64,000 bases of DNA from Methanoculleus methanifontis (GCF_030464365.1 NZ_VCYI01000009.1:1-64000); one strand, 5' to 3'. Positions 25,322-35,326 are shown, counted from the first letter of the stretch. A program made the numbers and translations. Notes: generated by a model not told the origin, from the letters alone.

Positions 25322-27175
25322 ATGACGTCGGCGCTGGAAGCAACGGTCATCCTCCCCTTTGAGCCCGAATTCATCGACGAGGGGAACGACTGCTACAACA
25401 ACGTCGAGTCCTGCGCACTCTACCGGATGCTCCCGGCAAACGCACGCGACTACGTCAAGGCAAGCCCCCACCTGCTCGAGTACCTCCACATCCTCCCGGT
25501 CAACACCGTCGGCATCCCGCTCTTCCTCTCGGAGTTGAAGCAGGACTTGAAATCGATGGAGAACCCGAACATCATCTACCCGGTGAACGAAACGACGTTC
25601 ATCCACATCTTCCCTGACCCAAACGACGTCCGGAACTGGTACATCCCGATTGAACCGTCGTTCCTGCACTCTGTTAAAGAGATCCTCCCGGCGATCGAGG
25701 AGAAACTGATCGACCTGATTGACGTCCTCGAAGAAGAGCCGGTGACCCAGCAGGCACGGATCGAGGTGCTGAAGAATTTCATCCAGCAACTCGTCTACAT
25801 CAAACGGCCTGGCGAGGTGATCGACGAGTCCCTGCTTGCCGGCGGAACGCCAAAGGACCTGAAGGGCCGGATAAAGACCTTCCTCACCTCGGAGATCGGG
25901 GCGTCGAAGGGACCCTCGACATCGGGGTGCCCTGAACTCGCCGACGGGCGGGTCATCCTCACGCAACAGGAATACAAGGCGCTTGAATACATGATCGTCC
26001 GTGACAAGATCGAGATGGGAACGCTCAAACCGTTTCTCTCCGACAGGTACATCGAGGATATCACCTGCGACGGCGTCGGACCGATCTTCATCGAGCACAA
26101 GATCTTCAAAGGGCTGAAATCAGTCATCGGGTTTCAGGACTCGCAAGAACTCGACAACTTCGTCATCAAACTCGCCGAGCGGATCAAACGGCCGCTGACG
26201 TATAGGAACCCCATCGTGGATTCGACCCTGCCTGACGGCTCGCGTATCAACATCGTCTACGGAACCGAGATCAGCAAGCATGGCAGCAACTTCACCATCC
26301 GTAAGGTGAGCGAGGTGCCCATGAGCATCCTACAGGTCATCGAGAGCGGGGCGTGTAACTACATGATGGCCGCCTACCTCTGGATCTGCCTTGAGTACGG
26401 GATGTCGATGTTCGTCTCCGGCGAGACCGCGAGCGGCAAGACGACCACCTTAAACGCCCTCACGACCTTCCTCTCGCCCGAGAACAAGATCGTCACCATC
26501 GAGGATACCCCGGAACTGACCGTTCCCCACAGGAACTGGACACGCGAGGTCGCGAAAGCCAAGGGGAAGGGCGAAGGGGAAGGTTCCGAGGTCACGATGT
26601 TCGACCTCCTGAAATCCGCTCTCCGTCAGCGCCCGAACCAGATCCTGGTCGGTGAGATCCGTGGTGTGGAAGGGTCAGTCGCGTTCTCCGCAATGCAGAC
26701 CGGCCACCCGGTGATGAGCACCTTCCACGCAGCGTCGGTCGAGAAACTGATCCAGCGTCTCTGCGGCGACCCGATCAACATCCCGAAGACCTACGTCGAC
26801 AACCTCAACCTGGTCGTCGTCCAGAGCGCGGTAAAACTCCCCCAGGGCGGAACCGTGCGCCGGATGCTCAGTATCAACGAACTCGTGGGCTACGACCCCG
26901 AGACCCAGGGATTCTCCTTCATGGCGACGTTCGTCTGGGATCCGGCGACCGACACCTTCACCTTCACCGGGAAAGGGAGCAGTTATCTCCTCGAAAACAA
27001 GATCGCAACGATGCTCGGCATTCCCGAGAACCGACGGAGCGAGATCTACGACGAGGTCGAGAAACGTGCCAGGATTCTTGAACGGCTCCACAAAGCCGGG
27101 TACACTCAGTTCTGGGACCTCTTCCACATGACCACCAAGATCAAGAAGCAGGGACTGCTCAACATTGAGGTGTAG
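25322..27175 (+). CDS. flaI: Archaellum motor ATPase FlaI
   Basis: 617 residues, type II/IV secretion ATPase. Walker A GETASGKTT at about residues 367-375, the Walker B/Asp box region TIEDTPEL, and LVGEIRGVEGSVAF then THPVMSTFHA-like His box (GHPVMSTFHAASVEKL). It powers both filament assembly and rotation. About 260 residues precede the ATPase core, a normal N-terminal extension for FlaI, with DLFHMTTKIKKQG at the C-terminus. It starts 3 bases after flaH. Confidence 0.93.
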   Translation: MTSALEATVILPFEPEFIDEGNDCYNNVESCALYRMLPANARDYVKASPHLLEYLHILPVNTVGIPLFLSELKQDLKSMENPNIIYPVNETTFIHIFPDPNDVRNWYIPIEPSFLHSVKEILPAIEEKLIDLIDVLEEEPVTQQARIEVLKNFIQQLVYIKRPGEVIDESLLAGGTPKDLKGRIKTFLTSEIGASKGPSTSGCPELADGRVILTQQEYKALEYMIVRDKIEMGTLKPFLSDRYIEDITCDGVGPIFIEHKIFKGLKSVIGFQDSQELDNFVIKLAERIKRPLTYRNPIVDSTLPDGSRINIVYGTEISKHGSNFTIRKVSEVPMSILQVIESGACNYMMAAYLWICLEYGMSMFVSGETASGKTTTLNALTTFLSPENKIVTIEDTPELTVPHRNWTREVAKAKGKGEGEGSEVTMFDLLKSALRQRPNQILVGEIRGVEGSVAFSAMQTGHPVMSTFHAASVEKLIQRLCGDPINIPKTYVDNLNLVVVQSAVKLPQGGTVRRMLSINELVGYDPETQGFSFMATFVWDPATDTFTFTGKGSSYLLENKIATMLGIPENRRSEIYDEVEKRARILERLHKAGYTQFWDLFHMTTKIKKQGLLNIEV

Positions 27176-27178
27176 GCG

Positions 27179-28777
27179 TTGTTTGAGGACGTGACCGAAC
27201 GGCTGCGAGCGGCAAACCAGGGAAAGATCCCGTTCGAGGAGCAGGCTAAAACTCTCGGAGATCTCCATTCCACCATCCTCGAGAACAAGAAGATGGAGCA
27301 GGACCTGCTCTTCATGTACACCTACATGGCCGCGATCACCACATCAACCGTGACCAGGCCCGAGATCTTCCAGTACACCTCCGAGCGATTCGAGTACATC
27401 CCGTCGCGCTACATAGCAAAGGTGCAGCGCCTGGTCGCCGGGTGGGGCCAGAATTATTCCAACGCTCTCCGGGCGGTCGCGGAGCGGTGCCGGAACAAAA
27501 CCCTCCAGAGCATGCTCAACCGCTACGCCAACTCCATCGACTCCGGTGTCCCGGACGACGACTTCATCGGCACGGAACTCTCGAGCATCCGGAGCATCTA
27601 CCGGAACTCGTTCGAGCAGGGGATCGAACTCTTGAAGAAGTGGGGCGACGCCTACATCGCAATGCTCCTCTCCGGGGCGCTCGTCGCGATCATCATGATG
27701 ATCTCCGTGGCGATCTATGCACCCGACGGGATTGAAGCGACGCTGAACACATCCTACTTCATCATCCTCGCGATATCGGTCTTCGGTCTCACGATCATGT
27801 ACCGGGCCGTCCCCGATGACCCTCGCACGCACGGTCTTTCCGAGATCTGCTCACAAGAGCAGGGCCTCATCCGGCGGCTGGAACGCCTTATCCTGCCGAT
27901 AACCGCCGCAATCGGGCTGATGCTCATCCTTGTCGGCGTCAACGCAGGCATCATCTTCCTGCTTGTCGGCCTGCTCGTGATGCCGCTCGGGATCATCGGC
28001 TACATCGACGATGCGAATGTCATCAACCGGGACACCGATTTCGCCACGTTCATCCGCGGCCTCGGGTCGATCATGGGAGGCAAAGGCATCACCACCGGCG
28101 ACGCACTCCAGGAGGTCGACAGGAAGTCACTCTTCCACCTGGAGCCGTTCATTGACTCGGTCTCATCGAAGTTGAACCTCGGGCTCGACGAAGCCAGGAG
28201 CTGGAAGAAGTTCATCGGGGAGACCGGCAGTTACCTGATTTACAAGTACATGAACATCTTCCGCGACGCAGTGGCCCTCGGCGGGTCGCCTGACGCGATC
28301 GGAAAGATCGTCGGCTCTTCAATGCTTGAGCAGGTGCTACTCCGCAGAAAGCGCGATATGATGGTGAAGGGGTTCGTCGTCCTGCTCGTGCCGATGCATG
28401 GAGCGATGATCGCCATTTTCGTTTTCCTCTTCGAGATCCTCCTCTCGATGTCGAACGCGATACAGGAGGTGATGGTGCATTTCGACGAGACTTCAGCCGC
28501 GCTCTCAGGGAGTACGGCAACGGTCGGCGGCGGCATGGCAACGTCTTTAAACATCTTCGTAAACTTCCCCGAAGACACGATGCGAGCCTACGTGGTAACG
28601 ATCCTCTTAATGCTGACCGTTGCAAATATCCTTGCAGGAAAGATTGTCATGGGCGGCGACCGATACCTGTACTACTTCTTCACGAGCCTGCTCTGCGTGG
28701 CAACCGGTATCGTCTACATCATTGCACCAATCATCGTGAGCGTATTCTTTAGCATTCCAACACTCGTGGGGGTTTGA
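27179..28777 (+). CDS. flaJ: Archaellum membrane platform protein FlaJ
   Basis: 532 residues, homologue of TadC/GspF. Two blocks of membrane helices surround a cytosolic region with DTDFATFIRGLGSIMGGKGI and a basic loop (LLRRKRDMMVKGF) that contacts FlaI. Start is a TTG at 27179, three bases after the flaI stop, with GAGGTG just upstream; no ATG is better placed. Its stop overlaps the next gene's start (TTGATG). Confidence 0.92.
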   Translation: MFEDVTERLRAANQGKIPFEEQAKTLGDLHSTILENKKMEQDLLFMYTYMAAITTSTVTRPEIFQYTSERFEYIPSRYIAKVQRLVAGWGQNYSNALRAVAERCRNKTLQSMLNRYANSIDSGVPDDDFIGTELSSIRSIYRNSFEQGIELLKKWGDAYIAMLLSGALVAIIMMISVAIYAPDGIEATLNTSYFIILAISVFGLTIMYRAVPDDPRTHGLSEICSQEQGLIRRLERLILPITAAIGLMLILVGVNAGIIFLLVGLLVMPLGIIGYIDDANVINRDTDFATFIRGLGSIMGGKGITTGDALQEVDRKSLFHLEPFIDSVSSKLNLGLDEARSWKKFIGETGSYLIYKYMNIFRDAVALGGSPDAIGKIVGSSMLEQVLLRRKRDMMVKGFVVLLVPMHGAMIAIFVFLFEILLSMSNAIQEVMVHFDETSAALSGSTATVGGGMATSLNIFVNFPEDTMRAYVVTILLMLTVANILAGKIVMGGDRYLYYFFTSLLCVATGIVYIIAPIIVSVFFSIPTLVGV

Positions 28778-29889
28778 TGTTGAGAGAAGGTTTACGTCGT
28801 CCGTGTCTGTTTCTAATAACCGTCGGTACAGGTTCCGTGATTATTGTCCTTGACGCCACCGTCGAGATCGTTGTCGCCGGCACCGTGCTCGCAGGGTTCC
28901 TCGCACTCGTCGTCACCGGGGCGCTCGACCTTACCGAACTGAAACCATCGAGGCTGCGCGCCGCGTTTCGGGAACGCAGGAAGAAAAAAGAACAGCCCAA
29001 TGTGTCGGAGACGGCAAAACCGGGTGCACCGGCTGAGAGCCCGGTCTCCGGGATCGGCATCTCCGGTATGCTCAGAACCTTCAAGGCATCAGTCCTGGAA
29101 GCGATCACACATGCCCGCGCTCCTGAGGATGAGAAGGAGAGGGGCATCCAGAAGATCGACGCCATGCTCGACCAGGCAGTCGAGGGTGGGGTTCCCGACC
29201 CGTCCATAACCCCGGCCCCCCCGAAGGCCGGTGGGAACGCTGCCGATCCCCTTGCTTCGCTTGCGGACCTCGATATCGACTCACTGGAGGATCTCGACCT
29301 CGATGGCGAAGCATCCGGTCCGGGGACGGTGTCTGAGCCCGACCAGATCTCTCTGCTCTCGGCAGAGGATGCGGACGCCATATCAGATATCCTCAAGTCG
29401 CACCAGAGCGAGTTAGAAGACCTTGACCTCCCGTCCAGCGCCGATCTTGCCGGGGATGCGGGCGAACCCGACGCCGACCTTCCGCCGGTAACAGCGGACG
29501 TCCCCGAGCTGCCCGGAGACGACGGCATGCCGGACATGAGCGCGCTGAGCGAAGAACTCGCCGCGCTTGACGAACTGGATCTCGACGAGATCGAGATCGA
29601 GGGGGAGGAAGAGGAAGAAGAAGAGATCAATGCTGAAGAACCCATCCAGGATGAAGATGTCCTTGGGGAGATCGAGGAAGAGACACAAGAAGACTTCGAC
29701 ATGGTCTCCTTCGCATCCGGCGGAGCGGTCGAGGACGACCTGATCACCGCTCTCAAAGCCGACACCAAGAAGAAGAAGTTCGTGGAGGATATCAGCCTGG
29801 TCCGCGAACTGAAAGGTGAGAAGTATCACGCGAAAGACCTGGCGGCGGAACTCGAGGAGATCCTCACGGCAATGAAATCACAACGATGA
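28777..29889 (+). CDS. Membrane-anchored acidic protein of the archaellum operon
   Basis: 370 residues. Two N-terminal membrane helices (FLITVGTGSVIIVLDATVEI and VAGTVLAGFLALVVTGALDL) are followed by a short basic patch (RAAFRERRKKKE), a helix (MLRTFKASVLEAITHAR), then about 200 residues very rich in Asp and Glu (DLDLDGEASG; EIEGEEEEEEEINAEE), ending in a basic helical tail (KADTKKKKFVEDISLVREL). It overlaps the flaJ stop, so it is cotranslated with the archaellum machine. I know no named family. An adaptor or a regulator tying the motor to the membrane is possible. Confidence 0.65.
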   Translation: MLREGLRRPCLFLITVGTGSVIIVLDATVEIVVAGTVLAGFLALVVTGALDLTELKPSRLRAAFRERRKKKEQPNVSETAKPGAPAESPVSGIGISGMLRTFKASVLEAITHARAPEDEKERGIQKIDAMLDQAVEGGVPDPSITPAPPKAGGNAADPLASLADLDIDSLEDLDLDGEASGPGTVSEPDQISLLSAEDADAISDILKSHQSELEDLDLPSSADLAGDAGEPDADLPPVTADVPELPGDDGMPDMSALSEELAALDELDLDEIEIEGEEEEEEEINAEEPIQDEDVLGEIEEETQEDFDMVSFASGGAVEDDLITALKADTKKKKFVEDISLVRELKGEKYHAKDLAAELEEILTAMKSQR

Positions 29890-29936
29890 TAGTATCGCGC
29901 AGGATATAGTAATGCAGAGGGGTAAGAGAGGCAACG

Positions 29937-30743
29937 ATGAAATCGGTTCCGGTAAAGGTCGAGCATGAAGGGAAGTGGGTCCCGACGACGATGGGTATTG
30001 CTGAGGACCGTTTCCGCATCGATGCTCCCCTCAATCGGGAGATCCCTTACAAATCCGTGGTCGATCTCGAGGAGAAGAAGAACCAGGTGCTCGTCACCGT
30101 TGGGGCAAACGGAGAGGGCGTCTACCGTATCGCATCGGTCGAGAAGGTTCTCCAGATCTTAAAGAAATTTGTCATCACGCAGGCCAGCGCCTATCGGCTG
30201 AACGCTTTCTTCATGTCCCCCGCAATCCGCGGGGGAGTACTCGTCAAGAACGCTCAGTGGGAGAAGGGCGTGATCGCCGTCATGAAGACCGGCATCTGGT
30301 TCGTCAGCCAGGATAAACAGGTCTGCATTCCGCTCGATGAGGTGACCGGCATCGAACTTACGTCCCGGGAGATCCAGGAGAAGGATCTCGACGTCGTGAA
30401 GATCGACCACCTTATTGAGAACGAGGTCGTGACGAGTTTCGTTCTCTGCCCGCTGACGACACTCCAGGTTCTCTACAACTTCCTCAAAGAGGCGACACAC
30501 GACACCGAGGTCAGCGAGGAGCTCGACCCCCTGACCGGGCAGGTGGCCATGCTGGTCTACAGCGGAATGGACTCGAGCACCATCGAGAACATGCTGAAAC
30601 TCTCACACAGAGATCTCGACGCCATTTACGAGAAACTCCTCGGCTCAGGACTCGCCGAAGTGCTCTATGTCAGGAAAGAAGTACAACTAACCCCAAAAGG
30701 CGTAAGATACATCTCAGAGTCTGTAAAATCTCCAATGGATTAA
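29937..30743 (+). CDS. cheF: CheF chemotaxis adaptor (DUF439)
   Basis: 268 residues with the DUF439 pattern: PVKVEHEGKWVPTTMGIAED, EIPYKSVVDLEEKKNQVLV, FFMSPAIRGGVLVKNAQWEK, and a C-terminal winged-helix region (MLKLSHRDLDAIYEKLLGSG). CheF couples phosphorylated CheY, CheC and CheD to the archaellum FlaC/D/E ring so that the motor can switch. It lies 47 bases past the acidic protein gene and ends before a T/A-rich stretch and a new promoter. Confidence 0.88.
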   Translation: MKSVPVKVEHEGKWVPTTMGIAEDRFRIDAPLNREIPYKSVVDLEEKKNQVLVTVGANGEGVYRIASVEKVLQILKKFVITQASAYRLNAFFMSPAIRGGVLVKNAQWEKGVIAVMKTGIWFVSQDKQVCIPLDEVTGIELTSREIQEKDLDVVKIDHLIENEVVTSFVLCPLTTLQVLYNFLKEATHDTEVSEELDPLTGQVAMLVYSGMDSSTIENMLKLSHRDLDAIYEKLLGSGLAEVLYVRKEVQLTPKGVRYISESVKSPMD

Positions 30744-30772
30744 AAACTTCATTTCTTAAAAATAAGAAGACA

Positions 30773-30780
30773 TATATAAT
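30773..30780 (+). promoter_or_regulatory. TATA box of the che operon
   Basis: ATATATAA after AAGAAGAC, 33 bases before the cheY ATG. It follows an AT-rich run after cheF, so cheY-B-A-C-D seems to be a transcript separate from the fla operon. Confidence 0.55.
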
Positions 30781-30812
30781 TTTTTTATCAAATATCCAAT
30801 GAGTGGTGTCCG

Positions 30813-31175
30813 ATGGGGAGAATCCTAATCGTCGATGATACAATGTTTATGAGAACGCTGCTGAAGAACATCCTTTTCTCCGGCGGGCACGACATCGTCG
30901 GTGAGGCAGCGGACGGGGCGGAGGCCGTTGCCAGATATCAGGAACTCAAGCCCGACCTCGTCACAATGGACGTCGTCATGCCGAAGATGAACGGGATCGA
31001 GGCGCTCAAGGCCATCAAGGCCGCCGACCCGGCAGCAAAAGTCATCATGTGCACGGCGGTCGGTCAGGAGCAGATGGTCAAACTCGCCGTCAAGAGCGGT
31101 GCAAAAGGCTACATTGTCAAACCGTTCCAGGCTCCGAAAGTGCTCGAAGAAGTCAAGAGCGTCCTCAGTGCGTAG
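30813..31175 (+). CDS. cheY: Chemotaxis response regulator CheY
   Basis: 120-residue single receiver domain. Acidic pair Asp8-Asp9 (LIVDDTMFMR), phosphorylation site Asp53 (TMDVVMPKMNG), Thr in MCTAVGQ and Lys in VKPFQA make a complete active site. Phosphorylated by CheA, it binds CheF/CheC to alter archaellum rotation. First gene of the che operon, two bases before cheB. Confidence 0.94.
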   Translation: MGRILIVDDTMFMRTLLKNILFSGGHDIVGEAADGAEAVARYQELKPDLVTMDVVMPKMNGIEALKAIKAADPAAKVIMCTAVGQEQMVKLAVKSGAKGYIVKPFQAPKVLEEVKSVLSA

Positions 31176-31177
31176 CT

Positions 31178-32212
31178 ATGATACGGGTTCTGATCGTCGA
31201 CGATTCACTCTTTATCCGAACGATTCTCCGGGATCTGCTCAAGGACAGCCCGGATATCGAAGTAGTCGGAACGGCGGTCAACGGCATTGATGCTCTCGAA
31301 AAGATATCCGATCTAAAACCCGACGTCGTCACGCTCGACATCGAGATGCCCCGGATGAATGGTCTTGAGGTGCTCGCAGCGCTGCAAAAGGCGAGCGCAA
31401 AACCGAAAGTGATCGTCTTGAGCACGCTGACCTCCCGGCAGGCCGATATGACTCACCGGGCGCTGCGGCTTGGGGCGGACGACTTCATGCTCAAACCGAG
31501 GGACGTTCCGAACGTCAGAGGCGTCGAGAAAGAACTCGTCCAGAAGATCAGAAACCTTGTTGCGCTACCGACGATCGTAAAACCCACTGTAACCAGACGA
31601 AACGAAGCGAATATAATCGTCTTGATAGGCTCTTCTGCCGGGGGGCCACCGATGCTCGATACGCTCCTCTCCGCGCTTCCGCCGGACCTGCCCGCTGCGG
31701 TCGTCGTCACCCAGCACATGCCCGAAGGGTTCACGGCATCGCTTGCTGAGCGCCTGAACAGGGTCTCTGCTCTCCCCGTGAAAGAGACCGGGAGCGGAGA
31801 CAGCCTGAAGACCGGAGCAGTCCTGATCTCAAAGGCCGGGTTCCACACCGTCATCTCGGGAGTCGCAGCGGGCGACGGAAGAAACCATGGGCGGATCATC
31901 CACTCGACTGCTCCCCACCTGCACGCAGTTCGACCTGCCGTCGACAAGACCTTCGCCTCTGCAGCACGCGTGTTCGGCCCGCGCACCGTCTCTGTGATCC
32001 TCTCAGGGATGGGGAACGATGGCGGCGAGGGAATGCTCGCGGTGAAGACTGCAGGCGGCAAGACGATGGTATGCGCCGAAGAGGACTGTCTCGTATACGG
32101 GATGGCGCGCTCCGCTCTTACCAGGAACTGCGTCGACCAGGTGGTTCCACTTAGGAATATCGCGCGCGAGATCGCGAGAGCAGTCGGACAACTCGAGGTG
32201 AATGATGTTTGA
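31178..32212 (+). CDS. cheB: Chemotaxis methylesterase CheB
   Basis: 344 residues. Receiver domain with Asp54 (TLDIEMPRMNG), then a methylesterase domain carrying the catalytic set: Ser in GSSAGGPP, His in QHMPEGF, Asp in SGMGNDGGEGM. It removes methyl groups from (and may deamidate) the taxis receptors for adaptation. Starts two bases after cheY and overlaps cheA by 11 bases. Its partner CheR is not in this window. Confidence 0.94.
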   Translation: MIRVLIVDDSLFIRTILRDLLKDSPDIEVVGTAVNGIDALEKISDLKPDVVTLDIEMPRMNGLEVLAALQKASAKPKVIVLSTLTSRQADMTHRALRLGADDFMLKPRDVPNVRGVEKELVQKIRNLVALPTIVKPTVTRRNEANIIVLIGSSAGGPPMLDTLLSALPPDLPAAVVVTQHMPEGFTASLAERLNRVSALPVKETGSGDSLKTGAVLISKAGFHTVISGVAAGDGRNHGRIIHSTAPHLHAVRPAVDKTFASAARVFGPRTVSVILSGMGNDGGEGMLAVKTAGGKTMVCAEEDCLVYGMARSALTRNCVDQVVPLRNIAREIARAVGQLEVNDV

Positions 32213-34190
32213 CGAAGAGGGGTATCGGAAGCTGTTTGTTGAGGAGTCGCGGGAGAACCATGAGAACATCGTGAACAACCTTCTTGCCCTCGAGAACGGA
32301 GATGAGCAGCATGTCGCCATCGACGAGATCTTCCGGTCAGCACATACGCTCAAAGGGATGTCTGCATCGATGGGCTTTGACGTGATGGAACACCTCTGCC
32401 ACTCGATGGAAGACGTATTCTCCCTCATCCGCAACGGGCGGCGCGAGGTGACCGCGTCGCTCACCGATCTTCTGCTCACCTGCACCGACGCGATCGAGGG
32501 GATGCTGGATGCCATCGAGGCAGGAGAAACGCTATCCGACGAGCAGTCAGCAAGCCTGGTTCAGGAACTTCAGGCGTTTACCGAAGAAGAGGAAAGAGGC
32601 GAGCAGGAATCATCGCCCGGTGCGGCGACCTCCGCCGGGATACCTCCTGAGCAGGCGGATGACGTCGACGGCCGACCACTGTATACGTTAACGGTTGCCG
32701 TCGACCCGTCCAGCACCATGAAAGACGTCCGGGCGATGCTGCTGCTGCAGAACCTGGAGGATATCGGGACGATCCACGCGACGACCCCCTCACGGGAACT
32801 CCTCGAGGACGGGAAGTTCGACGGGCCGTTCGAGATTCTTATCGAGAGCGAGGCAGGGGAGGATGCACTCAGGACGATCGCTTCCGGAACCGAGATCTCG
32901 CTCCTTGCCCTCTCCGCACCGCAGTCGGTGCCGGATGCTCCCCCCATGATCCCCCCGGCGGTGAGTGAGGAGACGCAAGCGCCTGAACCAGCTCCGGAAC
33001 CGCAGATCGAGCCGCCGCTGCCACAGGCCCCGCGGACGGCGAAAATTGAGAAGAGCCGGGAGATCAAGAATATCCGTGTTGATATCCAGCGGCTCGACCG
33101 GATGATGAACCTGGTAGAGGACTTGGTGATCAACCGCGGACGGCTCGAGCAGATCGCGAAGAAGCACGGCATCAAAGAGTTCGACGAGGCACTCTCCATG
33201 GTCGGCCGTTCGGTATCCGACCTTCAGAACCTCATGATGGGGATCCGGATGATACCCCTCGAACGTATCTTCAACCGTCTTCCACGCGTCGTGCGGGACG
33301 TCGCAAACCACGACGGGAAGGTGGTCGAGTTCACCATCGAGGGCGGCGAGACCGAACTCGATCGGAGCATGATGGACAGGCTCTCCGATCCACTCCTGCA
33401 CCTCATCAGGAACGCCGTGAACCACGGCATCGAGACGCCGGAGACCCGAATAGCTGCCGGTAAACCCCGGAAAGGAGCATTGCAGCTGACGGCGCGGCGG
33501 GACAAGGACAACGTCGTCATTGAGATCGAGGACGACGGTGCCGGCATCGATCCCGAGAAACTCCAGAAGAAAGGTGTTGGGAAAGGCCTCATAACGCCCG
33601 AAGCGGCAGCGAACGCAACGAAAGACGAACTCGTCGGCCTGCTCTTCGAACCCGGGTTCAGCACGGCCGAGACGATCACCGACATCAGCGGCAGGGGCGT
33701 CGGGCTCGACGTGGTCAAGAAGACGATCGAATCGCTCAAAGGAACGATCAAGGTCAAGACTGAGGTCGGCAGGGGAACGAAGTTCGAACTGGTTCTCCCC
33801 CCGACGATGGCGATCATCGACGTCATGATGGTGCACATCAACAGCAGGCGGTGCGCCATCCCGATCAGCAATGTCGTCGAGGTGGCGCAGACGAGGCCGG
33901 AGGCAATTCATCGGATCGGCAACAGCGAGGCGATCCTGCTCCGTGACCAGACCCTCCCCATGCACCGCCTTGAGGACATGTTTGGCCGGGCAGGGAAAAG
34001 CGACACGCTGGTCGTGCTGCAGAACGACGGCAGGAGATGCTGCATCGTCGTCGATTCCGTCGACGGCCAGCAGGAGGTAGTGGTGAAACCGCTCTCCAGG
34101 ATTGCAGGCAACTGCCGCGGGATCAGCGGGATCACCATCCCCGGAGACGGGGATGTCGTGCCGGTACTCGATGTAAGTACAATGATTTAG
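32202..34190 (+). CDS. cheA: Chemotaxis histidine kinase CheA
   Basis: 662 residues. HPt domain with His48 (IFRSAHTLKGMSASMGF), a CheY-binding P2-like segment (TLTVAVDPSSTMKDVRAMLL), a proline-rich linker, dimer helices (IQRLDRMMNLVEDLVINRGR), kinase core with HLIRNAVNHGIE, DDGAGIDPEKL and ISGRGVGLDVVKK, and a C-terminal CheW-like regulatory domain (RRCAIPISNVVEVAQTR). All parts are present and in order. Receives signals from receptors via CheW, which is not in the window. The ATG at 32202 or the next ATG may be used; overlaps cheB. Confidence 0.95.
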   Translation: MMFDEEGYRKLFVEESRENHENIVNNLLALENGDEQHVAIDEIFRSAHTLKGMSASMGFDVMEHLCHSMEDVFSLIRNGRREVTASLTDLLLTCTDAIEGMLDAIEAGETLSDEQSASLVQELQAFTEEEERGEQESSPGAATSAGIPPEQADDVDGRPLYTLTVAVDPSSTMKDVRAMLLLQNLEDIGTIHATTPSRELLEDGKFDGPFEILIESEAGEDALRTIASGTEISLLALSAPQSVPDAPPMIPPAVSEETQAPEPAPEPQIEPPLPQAPRTAKIEKSREIKNIRVDIQRLDRMMNLVEDLVINRGRLEQIAKKHGIKEFDEALSMVGRSVSDLQNLMMGIRMIPLERIFNRLPRVVRDVANHDGKVVEFTIEGGETELDRSMMDRLSDPLLHLIRNAVNHGIETPETRIAAGKPRKGALQLTARRDKDNVVIEIEDDGAGIDPEKLQKKGVGKGLITPEAAANATKDELVGLLFEPGFSTAETITDISGRGVGLDVVKKTIESLKGTIKVKTEVGRGTKFELVLPPTMAIIDVMMVHINSRRCAIPISNVVEVAQTRPEAIHRIGNSEAILLRDQTLPMHRLEDMFGRAGKSDTLVVLQNDGRRCCIVVDSVDGQQEVVVKPLSRIAGNCRGISGITIPGDGDVVPVLDVSTMI

Positions 34191-34202
34191 GAGAAAAAGT
34201 TC

Positions 34203-34817
34203 ATGGAGCTGGATCTGTTTCAGAAGGACGCGCTGGCAGAGTTTGGGAATATCGGTGCAGCACACGCGGCAACGTCATTATCGCAGATGTTGATGAGCCC
34301 GATCGAGATGACGGTGCCGGAGGTGCTGGCCATTGATATCGCCGATCTGCACAACTACATCAGCAACGAGATCTCGGCAATGGTCGTCTTCCAGATTCAG
34401 GGGGAGATCGCGGACGGTGGATATGTCGTCGTCAGCATGCCCCGGGAGACTGTCATCCAGCTGACCAACCAGATGCTCGGCACTACCGATACCGATCGCG
34501 AGATCAACGAGATGGACCAGAGCGCTGCGATCGAGATCGGGAACATCATGATATCGGCGTTTCTCGATGCGACAGCCGAACTGCTGGGTATCGTCATGCT
34601 GCCGTCTCCCCCTGCGCTGGCCATCGATATGACGCATGCCGCCTTCGAGTCCATCGTCGCGCAGGTGGCCGGCGACGTGAACGATGTCCTGATCTTCAAC
34701 ACCGAACTCACGAGCGAGGCGCCGCCCGTCTACGGGAGCATCTACATGCTCCCGAACGCCGAACTTACGCAGCAGCTGTTCCTCATGCTGGAACGGATGA
34801 TGGAACCGCTCTCATAA
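34203..34817 (+). CDS. cheC: CheY-phosphate phosphatase CheC
   Basis: 204 residues with two ExxN active-site helices: LAEFGNIGAAHAATSLSQML at the N-terminus and AIEIGNIMISAFLDAT in the middle, so both phosphatase sites look intact. CheC dephosphorylates CheY-P and in archaea binds CheD and CheF. It starts 12 bases after cheA and 17 bases before cheD, the usual cheC-cheD pairing. Confidence 0.93.
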   Translation: MELDLFQKDALAEFGNIGAAHAATSLSQMLMSPIEMTVPEVLAIDIADLHNYISNEISAMVVFQIQGEIADGGYVVVSMPRETVIQLTNQMLGTTDTDREINEMDQSAAIEIGNIMISAFLDATAELLGIVMLPSPPALAIDMTHAAFESIVAQVAGDVNDVLIFNTELTSEAPPVYGSIYMLPNAELTQQLFLMLERMMEPLS

Positions 34818-34834
34818 CCGGCATCCGGGATACC

Positions 34835-35326
34835 ATGGAGAATAATTTTTTTGGTGAAGAGGCAGGAATAATCCTGGGTCTGGGCGAATTCCGGGTTGGG
34901 AAGTGCCCGATGGGGACGATAGGGCTCGGTTCCTGCATCGCGCTCATCCTGCACGACCAGCGGAGGTCGCTTGCGGGACTCGCCCATATCATGCTCCCCG
35001 AGAGCCGGGGGGAGACCGACCGGCCCGGGAAGTTCGCGGATACTGCCATACGTGCTCTCCTCGAAGAGATGAAGCAACAGGGAAGCATAAAATCCTCGAT
35101 CACCGCAATCGTGGTCGGCGGTGCAAGCATGTTTGCGTTTTCGGCCAATTCCCTGAATATCGGCGAACGAAACGCCACTGTGGTGAAGGAACTGCTTCAG
35201 AAACAGGGCATCAGGATCGAGCACGAGGAGACCGGCGGAAAGATCGGGCGGTCCGTATACTACTGGCCGGAGGGGAAGGGTCGTCTCATCATCAAAAAGG
35301 CGGACGGGACATGCATCGCACTCTGA
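34835..35326 (+). CDS. cheD: Chemoreceptor glutamine deamidase CheD
   Basis: 163 residues. Catalytic Cys in GLGSCIALIL, His in LAHIMLPES, and threonine/serine further on; YADTAIRALLEEM-like helix (FADTAIRALLEEM) and VVGGASMF are family marks. CheD deamidates receptor glutamines and is held by CheC. Its 3' end overlaps the following secreted-protein gene by 16 bases. Confidence 0.93.
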   Translation: MENNFFGEEAGIILGLGEFRVGKCPMGTIGLGSCIALILHDQRRSLAGLAHIMLPESRGETDRPGKFADTAIRALLEEMKQQGSIKSSITAIVVGGASMFAFSANSLNIGERNATVVKELLQKQGIRIEHEETGGKIGRSVYYWPEGKGRLIIKKADGTCIAL

